From Cellulomonas sp. ES6 (GTDB taxonomy: Bacteria > Actinomycetota > Actinomycetes > Actinomycetales > Cellulomonadaceae), in assembly GCF_030053835.1 (NCBI RefSeq), contig NZ_CP125655.1:3100001-3164000 (forward strand): a stretch of DNA of 64,000 nucleotides. The letters run 5' to 3'. The translations under genes were made by a program, and so were the position numbers. Within the stretch, counting starts at the first letter, position 1, and each line of letters opens with the position of its first letter. Positions 1 through 7,978 of the stretch are shown here, one piece after another. The notes under the pieces are model-generated. The model ran no database searches and was not told the DNA's origin. It saw only the letters and a list, made by a program, of their open reading frames with translations.

Positions 1-2
1 GC

Positions 3-1175
3 AACCTGACCAACACCGCCGAGCTCGTCGACCTGGTCGCGGAGCGGTACGGCGCGCAGCGGCGCGGCGAGCTCGCGCGGGGCAACACCACCGACACCGC
101 GCTGGTGACGGCGCTGTTCGCGGGCGACCAGGACCACACGCTCGAGGCCACCGCCCTGGAGGTGCTCCCGCGGCTGCGCGGCGCGTTCAGCCTCGTGTGG
201 ATGGACGAGCACACGCTGTACGCCGCGCGCGACCCGCAGGGTGTGCGGCCGCTGGTGCTCGGCCGGCTGGAGCGCGGCTGGGTCGTGGCGTCGGAGACCC
301 CCGCGCTCGACATCGTCGGCGCGTCGTTCGTCCGGGAGATCGAGCCCGGCGAGCTGGTCGCGATCGACGCCGACGGCCTGCGCACGCAGCGGTTCACCGA
401 GCGCCAGCAGCGCGCGGGCTGCGTCTTCGAGTACGTCTACCTGGCCCGGCCCGACACCACGATCTCCGGCCGGTCCGTGCACGCGGCGCGCGTCGAGATG
501 GGTCGCCGGCTGGCGCAGGAGCACCCGGTCGAGGCCGACCTCGTCATCCCGGTCCCGGAGTCCGGCACCCCTGCGGCGGTCGGCTACGCGCAGGCGTCCG
601 GCATCCCGTTCGGGCAGGGGCTGACCAAGAACGCCTACGTGGGTCGGACGTTCATCCAGCCCTCGCAGACGCTGCGCCAGCTCGGCATCCGGCTCAAGCT
701 CAACCCGCTGCGGGAGGTCATCCGCGGCAAGCGCCTCGTGGTCGTGGACGACTCGATCGTGCGCGGCAACACCCAGCGTGCGCTGATCCGGATGCTGCGC
801 GAGGCCGGCGCCGCCGAGGTGCACGTGCGGATCAGCAGCCCGCCGGTGAAGTGGCCCTGCTTCTACGGCATCGACTTCGCGTCCCGCGCCGAGCTGATCG
901 CCAACGGCCTGGCCGTGGAGGAGATCGGCGCGTCGCTCGGGGCCGACTCGCTCGGCTACATCTCGATGGACGGCATGATCGCCGCGACGGAGCAGCCTGC
1001 CTCGCAGCTGTGCACCGCCTGCTTCACCGGGACGTACCCCATCGAGCTGCCGTCGCAGGACCGGCTCGGCAAGCACCTGCTGGAGCAGAACGAGCTGCCG
1101 CTCGGCCCGCCCGAGGACGGACTCGCCACCCTGGTCCAGGGGACCGGTGGCTCGAACGCGCTGGAGCACCCGTGA
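3..1175 (+). CDS. purF: Amidophosphoribosyltransferase, 5'-truncated by window edge
   Basis: First committed step of purine synthesis: PRPP plus glutamine gives phosphoribosylamine. The frame is open from base 3, so the start and the N-terminal catalytic Cys of the glutaminase domain lie outside the window. The visible part begins in the glutaminase domain (NLTNTAELVDLV) and continues into the phosphoribosyltransferase domain with the PRPP loop VVVDDSIVRGNT. Cysteines in GCVFEY, WPCFYGID and LCTACFTG match the four ligands of the Bacillus-type [4Fe-4S] enzyme, so this is probably the iron-sulfur form. The stop overlaps the purM start by 4 nt (GTGA), implying translational coupling. Confidence 0.97.
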   Translation, partial: NLTNTAELVDLVAERYGAQRRGELARGNTTDTALVTALFAGDQDHTLEATALEVLPRLRGAFSLVWMDEHTLYAARDPQGVRPLVLGRLERGWVVASETPALDIVGASFVREIEPGELVAIDADGLRTQRFTERQQRAGCVFEYVYLARPDTTISGRSVHAARVEMGRRLAQEHPVEADLVIPVPESGTPAAVGYAQASGIPFGQGLTKNAYVGRTFIQPSQTLRQLGIRLKLNPLREVIRGKRLVVVDDSIVRGNTQRALIRMLREAGAAEVHVRISSPPVKWPCFYGIDFASRAELIANGLAVEEIGASLGADSLGYISMDGMIAATEQPASQLCTACFTGTYPIELPSQDRLGKHLLEQNELPLGPPEDGLATLVQGTGGSNALEHP

Positions 1176-2293
1176 CCGAGAGCATCACCTACGCCGCCGC
1201 CGGCGTGGACACCGAGGCGGGCGACAAGGCCGTCGAGCTGATGAAGGACGCCGTGCGCGCGACGCACGGCCCGCAGGTGCTGGGCGGCGTCGGCGGCTTC
1301 GCCGGGCTGTTCGACGCGTCCGCGCTGGTGGGGTACCGCCGGCCGCTGCTGGCGACCTCGACGGACGGGGTCGGCACCAAGGTCGCGATCGCGCAGGCGA
1401 TGGACGTGCACGACACCATCGGGTTCGACCTGGTCGGCATGGTGGTCGACGACATCGTGGTCGTGGGCGCGAAGCCGCTGTTCATGACCGACTACATCGC
1501 GTGCGGGCGGGTCGTCCCGGAGCGGATCGCCGACGTCGTGCGCGGCATCGCCGCGGCCTGCTCCGTGGCCGGGACGGCGCTGGTCGGCGGCGAGACCGCG
1601 GAGCACCCCGGTCTGCTCGGCCCGGACGAGTACGACGTCGCGGGTGCGGCGACCGGTGTGGTGGAGGCCGACGGCCTGCTCGGCCCGGAGCGGGTGCGCG
1701 CGGGGGACGTGCTGGTCGCCCTCGGGTCCTCCGGCTTGCACTCGAACGGGTACTCCCTGGTGCGCCGCGTCGTCGAGGTCGCCGGCTGGTCGCTGGACCG
1801 CGACGTCCCGGAGCTCGGGCGCACGCTGGGCGCGGAGCTGCTCGAGCCGACCCGGGTGTACGCGGCCGACTGCCTGGCGCTCGTGGAGCGGGCCGCGGGC
1901 GGGGTGCACGCGTTCAGCCACGTGACCGGCGGGGGGCTGGCGGCCAACGTCGCGCGCGTGCTGCCGGCCGGGCTGGTGGCCGACGTGCCGCGCGGGTCGT
2001 GGACGCTGCCGCCCGTGTTCTCGCTGGTGCAGGCCGCCGGCGGGGTGCCGTGGACGGACCTCGAGCGCACGCTGAACCTCGGCGTCGGCATGGTCGCGGT
2101 GGTCGACGCCGCAGAGGCCGACGCCGTGCGGGAGCACGCGGCCGAGCTCGGGCTGACCGCCTGGCACCTGGGCGAGGTGCGCGCGCTGGACCCGGAGCGG
2201 GACACGGCGGCGCTGGGTGCGGACCTCGTGGCCGGCACCAAGGGCGTGCAGGGCGGCGCAGTCCGGCTGAGCGGCAGCTACCGCACGGTCTGA
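1172..2293 (+). CDS. purM: Phosphoribosylformylglycinamidine cyclo-ligase (AIR synthetase)
   Basis: Converts FGAM to AIR with ATP in purine synthesis. The GTG start sits in the GTGA overlap with the purF stop and gives 373 residues, about the length of actinobacterial PurM. Characteristic segments are visible: ATSTDGVGTKV (N-terminal catalytic and ATP region), DIVVVGAKPLFMTDYIA, GGETAEHPG, GSSGLHSNGYSLVR and VTGGGLAANVARVLP. The downstream gene on the opposite strand encodes DUF3073, a common actinobacterial neighbour of purM. Bases 2294-2521 between the two converging genes show nothing recognisable beyond GC-rich inverted stretches. Confidence 0.97.
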   Translation: MTESITYAAAGVDTEAGDKAVELMKDAVRATHGPQVLGGVGGFAGLFDASALVGYRRPLLATSTDGVGTKVAIAQAMDVHDTIGFDLVGMVVDDIVVVGAKPLFMTDYIACGRVVPERIADVVRGIAAACSVAGTALVGGETAEHPGLLGPDEYDVAGAATGVVEADGLLGPERVRAGDVLVALGSSGLHSNGYSLVRRVVEVAGWSLDRDVPELGRTLGAELLEPTRVYAADCLALVERAAGGVHAFSHVTGGGLAANVARVLPAGLVADVPRGSWTLPPVFSLVQAAGGVPWTDLERTLNLGVGMVAVVDAAEADAVREHAAELGLTAWHLGEVRALDPERDTAALGADLVAGTKGVQGGAVRLSGSYRTV

Positions 2294-2521
2294 GGCCGGG
2301 CCCGGTCCGGTCCCGCCGTCGCCGCGCAGCGCCGTCAGGGCGCCCCGTCCGGACGGCCGCCGGTCCGCCGGGCACGGGGCCTCGGCGTGCCGGGCGGTGC
2401 GGCCGTGGCGCCGGGCGACGTGGTCACGCCCGACGGCGTGGGACGCAGCGGTCAGCGGTGCGGGCCGCAGTGGTCCGCGGCGGGGCCGGCGTCACGCGGG
2501 GCGTGGCGTCCGGCCCGTGAT

Positions 2522-2710
2522 TCAGCGCTCGTCGGGCCAGCGAGAGTAGTCGTCACCCTCGTCGTCGGAGTCCTGTCGGCTGTCGGTGACGAGGTCGCTG
2601 CGGCGCCCGTTGAGCTCCTGCTCGAGGGCCCGGTAGTTGGTGTCAGGGCTGAAGTACTTCAGCTCCCGGGCCACCTTCGTCTGCTTAGCCTTCTGACGGC
2701 CGCGCCCCAT
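2522..2710 (-). CDS. DUF3073 family small protein
   Basis: A 62-residue protein starting MGRGRQKAKQTKVARELKY and ending in an acidic tail (DDEGDDYSRWPDER). The basic N-terminus and acidic C-terminus are typical of DUF3073, a small family largely confined to Actinobacteria and often found next to purM; its function is not known. A good ribosome binding site (GAGGGGG, 8 nt before ATG) supports the start. It converges on purM. A -10-like TACCGT lies about 90 nt upstream on this strand (2803-2798), so the mRNA may carry a leader. Confidence 0.9.
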   Translation of the reverse strand: MGRGRQKAKQTKVARELKYFSPDTNYRALEQELNGRRSDLVTDSRQDSDDEGDDYSRWPDER

Positions 2711-3186
2711 GGCATCGACCCCCTCTAACGTGGAAGCGGGGCGGCTCCGTGCTCACACGTGCGGCCCCGGGGTGCTGAATCGTCTGTTCGTGTCGCAACG
2801 GTACATGGTCGCCCGGCATTCCGACCACTCGCCCCCGGGGTGATGCGGGTCGCACCGGCGCGTGTCCGGCGCCGGCGTCCGGGGCCCGGTCAGCGGCCTC
2901 GTGGCGGCCGCGGCGGGCCCGCCGGGCGGGGAGGCGTACGCGGGCCCGTCCCGAGGGCTGGGCGGACCGTCCGCGATGTGACCTCCACCACGGGCCGGTG
3001 CGGGACCTTGGTCGCGGGTGGCCGGACCCTCGGGAGGGGAGTCGCCGGCCGGTCCGGACGAAGCCGGTGGTCACGTCGCTGTGACTGCCGGGCGGCGCGC
3101 GGACAGGGCCGTCCGGGTGAACGCGCGTGCGGCAGGACCGCCCGTTCGGACCACCGTGTCGACGCGCAGTCATGTCCGGAACGACC

Positions 3187-3237
3187 TACAGTGTCCCAAT
3201 AGTTACCGCTTGTCCGGAGATGGGACGTTGGTACTAG
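3187..3237 (+). promoter_or_regulatory. Candidate bldC promoter region within a 706-nt intergenic stretch (2711-3416)
   Basis: The stretch 2711-3416 holds no convincing gene. Its least GC-rich part, about 3180-3245, has two possible -10 elements: TACAGT at 3187-3192, and TACTAG at 3232-3237 preceded by TTGTCC (3210-3215) with a 16-nt spacer. Either would give bldC a leader of about 170-220 nt, a long leader for this window. The rest is GC-rich with no motif I recognise. Confidence 0.35.
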
Positions 3238-3416
3238 TTGTGTGGAGTTCGACGTGACAGAGTGGTCGCGGCGGGGGCGCTAGGGGGGTACGCACATGAG
3301 GTCGTCGACGACACGCTTCCTGACCGTGGGTCCGGCAGCGGAGCCGGCTCCGGCCAGGAACCTGACAGCACGGACGACGGGTGTGACAACCGGTCGTCAC
3401 CACGAGGAGGTCTGAC

Positions 3417-3626
3417 GTGTCCGCCCCCCACACCGAGAACGAGATCCTGCTGACCCCGTCCGAGGTCGCCACGCTGTTCCGCGTCGACCCCAAGACGGTC
3501 ACCCGCTGGGCCAAGTCCGGCAAGCTGTCCTCGATCCGCACGCTCGGCGGGCACCGCCGGTACCGCGAGACCGAGGTGCGCGAGCTGCTCGGGGGCATCC
3601 CGGGCCAGCGCGACAGCGACTCCTGA
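3417..3626 (+). CDS. bldC: BldC-type MerR-like DNA-binding protein
   Basis: A 69-residue protein that is almost only a winged HTH of the MerR type: LTPSEVATLFRVDPKTVTRW, then SGKLSSIRTLGGHRRYRETE. It lacks the MerR coiled coil and effector domain, as BldC does; in Streptomyces BldC binds head-to-tail on direct repeats and controls developmental timing. In a non-sporulating relative its targets are unknown. The start is GTG at 3417, set by the strong site GAGGAGGT at 3404-3411. It is alone between the long upstream intergenic region and the alkylation-repair genes. Confidence 0.92.
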   Translation: MSAPHTENEILLTPSEVATLFRVDPKTVTRWAKSGKLSSIRTLGGHRRYRETEVRELLGGIPGQRDSDS

Positions 3627-3671
3627 CGACGCACCGCCCCTCGGCCGGGGCGGGCACCACGGCACCGCCGC

Positions 3672-3689
3672 GTCCGAGGACCGCCAGAA
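3672..3689 (+). promoter_or_regulatory. 18-bp element upstream of ada-alkA, copy 1 (candidate Ada operator)
   Basis: The sequence GTCCGAGGACCGCCAGAA ends exactly 30 nt before the ada GTG. An identical copy ends exactly 30 nt before ogt (5352-5369). It begins with a GTCC-N2-GGAC dyad. If the ada transcript is leaderless (weak -10 GAGGGT at 3708-3713), the element covers -48 to -31, where an Ada-type activator would bind. The role is inferred from placement. Confidence 0.6.
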
Positions 3690-3719
3690 TGGTGGTCCGC
3701 GACGGACGAGGGTGGGGCG

Positions 3720-4460
3720 GTGACCACGACACTCCCGCAGGACGACCTGCCTGCCTGGATCGACCGTGACGTCGCGTACCGGGCCGTCAGCGGCCGGGAC
3801 CCGCGCTACGACGGCCGGCTGTACCTCGGCGTGACCTCCACCGGCGTCTACTGCCGCCCGTCCTGCCCGGCGCGGACGCCGCGTCCGGACAACTGCCGCT
3901 ACTACCGCTCCGCGGCCGCGGCCGTCGCCGCGGGCTTCCGGGCCTGCCGCCGCTGCCGGCCCGACGCGCTCCCCGGCAGCAGGGAGTGGGACGCCCGCGC
4001 CGACCTCGCCGCGCAGGCGGTCCGCGCGATCGCGTCGGGGGTCGTCGACGAGGTCGGCGTCGAGGGCCTCGCGGAGCGCCTGCACGTCAGCGCCCGGCAC
4101 CTGCAGCGGGTGGTCGTCGCGGAGATGGGGGCAGGGCCCGCGCAGATCGCCCGGAGCCGACGGGCACAGCTCGCGCGGCACCTGCTGGACGAGACCACCC
4201 TGCCGATGGCGGACGTCGCGTTCGCGGCCGGGTTCGCGAGCGTCCGCCAGTTCAACGACGTCATGCGCGCGACGTTCGGCGCCGCGCCCCGCGCGCTGCG
4301 CACCCGGCGCCGGGCCGCCGCCGCGCAGCCCGGACCCGCGGGGCGGGACGCCCCGGCCGCTCGTCGCGGCGGCGGGACGCGGCCCGCGGCGACCGGCGGG
4401 CGGCCCGGCGGCGCGTCGGACGTCCCCCGGCCCGGTCGCCCGTCGACGCGGCGCACCTGA
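3720..4460 (+). CDS. Ada-type methyl-acceptor/AraC regulator half of an Ada-AlkA fusion (frame ends early)
   Basis: Residues about 15-82 form the Ada N-terminal zinc domain: GVYCRPSCP and ACRRCRPD supply Cys45, Cys49, Cys76 and Cys79, the set that binds zinc and accepts methyl from DNA phosphotriesters. Residues about 95-200 are an AraC-type double HTH (LAERLHVSARHLQRVV, MADVAFAAGFASVRQFNDVM). In related actinobacteria this is followed in one polypeptide by the AlkA glycosylase. Here the frame runs into an Arg/Pro/Gly-rich stretch and stops at 4460, while AlkA continues in the -1 frame. GTG 3720 is chosen because a weak -10 (GAGGGT) lies 6 nt before it. See the next entry for the break. Confidence 0.85.
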   Translation: MTTTLPQDDLPAWIDRDVAYRAVSGRDPRYDGRLYLGVTSTGVYCRPSCPARTPRPDNCRYYRSAAAAVAAGFRACRRCRPDALPGSREWDARADLAAQAVRAIASGVVDEVGVEGLAERLHVSARHLQRVVVAEMGAGPAQIARSRRAQLARHLLDETTLPMADVAFAAGFASVRQFNDVMRATFGAAPRALRTRRRAAAAQPGPAGRDAPAARRGGGTRPAATGGRPGGASDVPRPGRPSTRRT

Positions 4461-5350
4461 CGCTGCACCTGCGCCACCGGCCGCCGTACGACGCCCGCGC
4501 GTGGTTCGCTCACGTCGAGCGGCGGGCCGTGCCCGGCCTGGAGGTCGCGGACGCGTCGGGGGGTGCGTTCACCGTTCGGCGGCTCGTGCCGGCCGCGCAC
4601 GGTCCGGCCGCGGCGACGGTGCGGCTCGCGGACGACGGCTCGCGCGTCGACCTGGACCTCGGGCTCGCCTCGCTCGGCGACCTGGCTGCGGTCGTCGGGC
4701 GCGTGCGGCGGTGGCTGGACCTGGACGCCGACCCCGCGCTGGTCGCGGCGGTGCTGGCGGAGGACGCCGCCCTCGCCCCCCTCGTGGCGGCACGCCCGGG
4801 TCTGCGGGTGCCCGGGACGGTCGACGGGTACGAGCTCGCCGTCCGCGCGGTGCTGGGGCAGCAGGTGTCGGTGGGGGCCGCCCGGACGCTCACGGGCCGG
4901 GTCGTCGCGGCGTACGGCTCCCCGGGGCCCGGCGGCCTGCGCGCGTTCCCGGCGGCGGAGCGCCTCGCCGCGGTCCCCGTGGCGGAGCTCCGCGCCCTCG
5001 GCCTGACGGGGTCGCGCGCGGCGACCGTGCTGGCGGTGGCGGGTGCGGTGGCGGCCGGCCTGCGGCTGGACCCGTCGGCCGACAGGGTCGCGGCGCGGCA
5101 CGCTCTGCTGGCGCTGCCCGGCGTCGGGCCGTGGACGGCGGAGTACGTCGCGCTGCGGGCGCTGGCCGACCCGGACGCGTTCCCCGACGGCGACCTGGTG
5201 CTCCGCCGCGCGGCCGGCCGGTACCTGGGCGGTGGGTCCGACGCGCTCCCGGCACGCGGGCTGCGCGACCGCGCCGCCCGCTGGCGGCCGTGGCGGGGCT
5301 ACGCCGCGCAGCACCTGTGGACCGCCACCGCGGCGGACGACGGGCCGTGA
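4442..5350 (+). pseudogene. alkA: AlkA-type DNA-3-methyladenine glycosylase half, displaced to the -1 frame
   Basis: The frame reads LTLHLRHRPPYDARAWFAHV (AlkA N-terminal domain) and then a HhH-GPD glycosylase: VLGQQVSVGAARTL, the hairpin LPGVGPWTAEYVALRAL, and FPDGDLVLRR carrying the catalytic Asp. There is no ATG, GTG or TTG in this frame between about 4270 and 4528, so it cannot start on its own as an intact AlkA. The simplest reading is that one base was lost between about 4310 and 4440, for example in the C run at 4424-4428 or another GC homopolymer. This could be a real mutation, a sequencing error, or less likely programmed -1 slippage. With the frame restored the fusion would be about 543 residues. 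Confidence 0.75.
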
Positions 5351-5351
5351 T

Positions 5352-5369
5352 GTCCGAGGACCGCCAGAA
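5352..5369 (+). promoter_or_regulatory. 18-bp element upstream of ogt, copy 2 (candidate Ada operator)
   Basis: Identical in all 18 positions to 3672-3689 and again exactly 30 nt from the start codon. It begins 2 nt after the alkA stop, so ogt probably has its own inducible promoter as well as any read-through from alkA. Confidence 0.6.
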
Positions 5370-5387
5370 CGCGCCCCGCCGACCCCG

Positions 5388-5393
5388 CAGGAT
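5388..5393 (+). promoter_or_regulatory. -10 hexamer of ogt (leaderless)
   Basis: CAGGAT ends 6 nt before the ogt ATG at 5400, the spacing seen at many starts in this window. It implies transcription starting at or next to the initiation codon. Confidence 0.5.
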
Positions 5394-5399
5394 GGAGCC

Positions 5400-6023
5400 A
5401 TGACGACCACCGAGCCCGCGACGGCCGGGCCCCTCACGACCGCTCCCTCGGCGCCGCCCGTCCCGCAGCACCCCGCCGGGTCCGCGCCGGCCGGTGCCGG
5501 ACCGCTGCTCGCCACGACCTTCGCGACCCCCGCGGGAGAGCTCGCGGTGCTGCTCACCCCCGAGGGCGTGGTGCGCGCGGCCGGGTTCGCGCCCGTGGCG
5601 GCGATGGCGGCCCGGCTGCCGGCCGCCACCGCGGTGCGGGGCCACCGCGTCGTGGCCGCGCAGGACCTGTCCCGGGAGGGAGACGGCCCGGCGCGGGTGG
5701 CGGACGCGGTCGCCCGCTACGCGGCGGGGGAGCCGACCGCGCTCGACGCGGTGCCCGTGGAGCAGGCCGGCGGACCGTTCCAGCAGCGGGCGTGGCAGGC
5801 GATGCGGGCCATCCCCCCGGGCCGCACCGTCACCTACGCGGAGCTCGCGCTGGCCGCGGGCAGCCCGACGGCCGTCCGGGCGGCGGGCTCGGCGTGCGCC
5901 CGGAACCTCGTCGCGCCGTTCGTGCCGTGCCACCGGGTGCTCCGGACGGGCGGGACGCTCGGCGGCTACTACTACGGGCTCGAGGTCAAGCGCGCGCTCC
6001 TCGCGCTCGAGGCGCGGGGCTGA
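5400..6023 (+). CDS. ogt: Methylated-DNA--protein-cysteine S-methyltransferase
   Basis: Suicide repair protein that removes methyl from O6-methylguanine onto its own Cys. The 207-residue product has an N-terminal extension of about 35 Ala/Pro residues, then the methyltransferase fold. The helix-turn-helix region is RTVTYAELALAAGSPTAVRA, followed by the acceptor motif VPCHRVL and the Gly-rich GGTLGGYYYGLEVKRALL. The ATG at 5400 is supported by the leaderless -10 six bases upstream; longer upstream codons in this frame overlap alkA and are ignored. It forms an adaptive-response unit with ada-alkA and shares its 18-bp upstream element. Confidence 0.93.
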   Translation: MTTTEPATAGPLTTAPSAPPVPQHPAGSAPAGAGPLLATTFATPAGELAVLLTPEGVVRAAGFAPVAAMAARLPAATAVRGHRVVAAQDLSREGDGPARVADAVARYAAGEPTALDAVPVEQAGGPFQQRAWQAMRAIPPGRTVTYAELALAAGSPTAVRAAGSACARNLVAPFVPCHRVLRTGGTLGGYYYGLEVKRALLALEARG

Positions 6024-6025
6024 GG

Positions 6026-6050
6026 CCGGGCGCCCACCGCGGGCGCCCGG
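6026..6050. terminator. Terminator hairpin between converging ogt and DUF3618 gene
   Basis: CCGGGCGCCC (6026-6035), a 5-nt loop, then GGGCGCCCGG (6041-6050): a perfect 10-bp GC stem directly after the ogt stop. There is no T tract, as is usual in high-GC actinobacteria. It can serve both strands. Confidence 0.7.
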
Positions 6051-6072
6051 GTCGGCGGGGTCGCCGCGCCCG

Positions 6073-6348
6073 TCAGCGCCGGACCGCCAGCACCACCAGC
6101 AGCGCCAGCCCGCCCACGCCCGCGGCCAGCACGGCGCGGGCACGCCCCCGGTTCGCGGGGTCGGCGGCCGGGTCCGTGCCGACCGCGTCGCGCAGCAGCT
6201 TCTCCGCACCCGCGCGGGCGTCGGCCACCTGGCGCTTCGGGCTCAGCCGCGCGGCGAGCGCGTCCGCCGTGCCGGCGAGCTCCGCGCGGGTCAGCACGAT
6301 CTCGCTCTCCAGGTCCGCGATGGACGGCTTGGGCGTGGAGTCGCTCAT
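6073..6348 (-). CDS. DUF3618 family protein
   Basis: A 91-residue protein: an N-terminal helix MSDSTPKPSIADLESEIVLT followed by TRAELAGTADALAARLSPKR, a linker, and one C-terminal membrane helix (AVLAAGVGGLALLVVLAV). This is the DUF3618 layout; function unknown, usually encoded next to phage-holin-like envelope proteins, as here. Its ATG overlaps the upstream stop in ATGA, so it is translationally coupled to the 6345-6773 gene. Confidence 0.85.
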   Translation of the reverse strand: MSDSTPKPSIADLESEIVLTRAELAGTADALAARLSPKRQVADARAGAEKLLRDAVGTDPAADPANRGRARAVLAAGVGGLALLVVLAVRR

Positions 6349-6773
6349 CGGCGCAGGCCCTCCTTGACGGACCGGGACACCGTCTCGGCGTCCTCCTTGA
6401 TGCCGGCCACGGCCTTCTCCGGGGCGGGCGGCGTGCTCTTCTGCAGGCTCTTGACGCCCAGCAGCCCCAGCACGGCCGTGCCGGCGGCGAGCACCACCAG
6501 CACGATCAGCGCGGCGAGCCACGGGGGCACCGCCTCGCTCAGCGCGAGGATCACGGTGGTCAGCAGCACGACGAACGTGAAGAAGCCCAGGAACGCGGCC
6601 CCGGCCAGCAGCCCCGCGCCGATGCCGGCGGCCTTCGCCTTCTGGGCCAGCTCGGCCTTCGCGAGGTCGATCTCGGCACGCACGAGCCGGGCGGACTGCT
6701 CGGCGAGGCGGCTGATGAGCTGGCCGACAGACTGCTGGTCCGGGCCGGACCCGCTGCCCGATGTCGTCGTCAT
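6345..6773 (-). CDS. Phage-holin-family (Holin-X-like) membrane protein
   Basis: A 142-residue protein with an amphipathic N-terminal helix (LISRLAEQSARLVRAEIDLA) and two hydrophobic hairpin segments at about 50-75 and 85-108, matching the actinobacterial Holin-X/DUF1469 group. Despite the name these are chromosomal envelope proteins of unknown role, not lysis genes; no phage genes are near. Its stop overlaps the DUF3618 start. The start codon has an upstream GAAGGAGC-like site. Probably one transcript with DUF3618, and perhaps with the 6856-7293 gene 82 nt upstream. Confidence 0.82.
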   Translation of the reverse strand: MTTTSGSGSGPDQQSVGQLISRLAEQSARLVRAEIDLAKAELAQKAKAAGIGAGLLAGAAFLGFFTFVVLLTTVILALSEAVPPWLAALIVLVVLAAGTAVLGLLGVKSLQKSTPPAPEKAVAGIKEDAETVSRSVKEGLRR

Positions 6774-6855
6774 CCGGTGCTCCTTCGTGAGGCGTTCTGC
6801 CTAGTCTGGCGCGTCCTGCGGATCGGCGCAGGTGGGCGGCGCCCGGGATGCGCCC

Positions 6856-7293
6856 TCAGTCCGTCCAGGGGTGCACGAGCTCCTCGGCGTCGGGCGCCGG
6901 GGTGGTGCCGGCCGGCGCCACGCGGACGGGCTGCGGCAGCTTGCTGCGGCCCCACGCGGCGCACCCGGCGGCGACGAGGACGAGCAGCACGCCGGCCAGC
7001 AGCGCGGACAGCCACAGCGGCAGCACCAGGGCCAGCGCGACCACGCCGGCGGTGACGAGCAGGGCGAGGCCGAACACGGTCAGCAGCAGCGCGACGGCGA
7101 ACGCGATGGCGCTGGGGCGCACCTGCACGGCCCGTGCCCGCACGGAGCGACTGACGGCGTCGATCTCCGACTGGATCGAGCGCCGCACGCGGTCCTCGAC
7201 GTGCTCGATGCGCTCGCGGGTCCGCTCCGCGAGCGGCTCGGCGAGCCTGCTGAACAGCCCGGGCCGACGGGTCTCGTCCTCGGCCTTGCCCAC
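6856..7293 (-). CDS. Holin-like envelope protein with two membrane helices
   Basis: The start is placed at GTG 7293, 5 nt after GGGAGGA, rather than at the longer ATG 7335. The 145-residue product has a charged helical N-terminus (PGLFSRLAEPLAERTRERIE), then two long hydrophobic segments (AIAFAVALLLTVFGLALLV and LSALLAGVLLVLVAAGCAA). A short acidic tail follows. The arrangement resembles the phage-holin-like protein downstream, and the three genes probably act together in the envelope. Function is not known. Confidence 0.7.
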   Translation of the reverse strand: MGKAEDETRRPGLFSRLAEPLAERTRERIEHVEDRVRRSIQSEIDAVSRSVRARAVQVRPSAIAFAVALLLTVFGLALLVTAGVVALALVLPLWLSALLAGVLLVLVAAGCAAWGRSKLPQPVRVAPAGTTPAPDAEELVHPWTD

Positions 7294-7414
7294 GGTGTCC
7301 TCCCTCGGCCAGCGTCTTCGTCCAACCCTAGCCACCGCGGGGGCGGCGACGCACTGCGGGGCGCGGTGCGTCGCCGCTGCGTCGCGGTGCGTCGCGGTGC
7401 GGGCGGTCGCCCGG

Positions 7415-7978
7415 GTGCGTCAGGATGGCCCCGTCCCGGGCGGTCCCGCTCCCGGCCCGCCGTCCTCCCTCCCGCAGGAGCCCGCCACGTCCCGTCCGTC
7501 CGCCGTCCCCGCCTCGGCGGGCGGTCCCCCCGCGTCCTCCCCGCCGGCAGCGTCCGTCCGCCCGGCGCACCGTCGTGCGGGGCTCGCGCTCCTGGTCGCG
7601 GCGGGCGGCGCGGCCGGCTCGCTCGGGCGCTACGGCCTCGCGCAGGCGCTGCCGGTGCAGCACGGCTGGCCGGTGGCCACGCTGACGGCGAACCTCGTGG
7701 GCGCGTTCCTGCTCGGGGTGCTGCTCGAGGCGCTCGGCCGGCGCGGCCCGGAGACGCCGGGGGTGCTGCGGGCGCGGCTCGCGCTCGGCACGGGGGTGCT
7801 GGGCGGCTTCACGACGTTCTCGTCCCTGGCGCTCGAGACGGAGCGGCTGCTCGCGGAGGGTGCGGCGGGCACGGCGCTCGCCTACGCGGGCGCGACCCTG
7901 GTGGCCGGTGTCGCGTGCGCGGCGGCGGGGGTCGCCGTGGTGGGCCTGGTCGCCCGGGTCCGCGGAGGACGCGCGTGA
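7415..7978 (+). CDS. crcB: Fluoride channel subunit, CrcB/Fluc family (first of pair)
   Basis: Fluc channels are small four-helix dual-topology proteins that export fluoride. The recognisable part starts near residue 50: LVAAGGAAGSLGRYGLAQAL, TANLVGAFLLGVLLEAL, and the pore signature GVLGGFTTFSSLALE. The start is uncertain. GTG 7415 gives 187 residues with a Pro/Ala/Ser-rich N-terminus of about 50 residues; GTG 7397 is also possible, and I see no in-frame start nearer to the domain. It overlaps the second crcB gene by GTGA. Paired genes with opposite-topology subunits form a heterodimer in many Gram-positives. Confidence 0.85.
   Translation: MRQDGPVPGGPAPGPPSSLPQEPATSRPSAVPASAGGPPASSPPAASVRPAHRRAGLALLVAAGGAAGSLGRYGLAQALPVQHGWPVATLTANLVGAFLLGVLLEALGRRGPETPGVLRARLALGTGVLGGFTTFSSLALETERLLAEGAAGTALAYAGATLVAGVACAAAGVAVVGLVARVRGGRA

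Noticed and set aside
2387..2728. 113-codon plus-strand ORF over the DUF3073 gene
   Set aside because: It overlaps the DUF3073 gene, which has a good ribosome site and family features; the plus frame has none.
6073..7293. Prophage lysis cassette
   Set aside because: Holin-like proteins here belong to chromosomal envelope families. No endolysin, integrase or structural phage gene is nearby.
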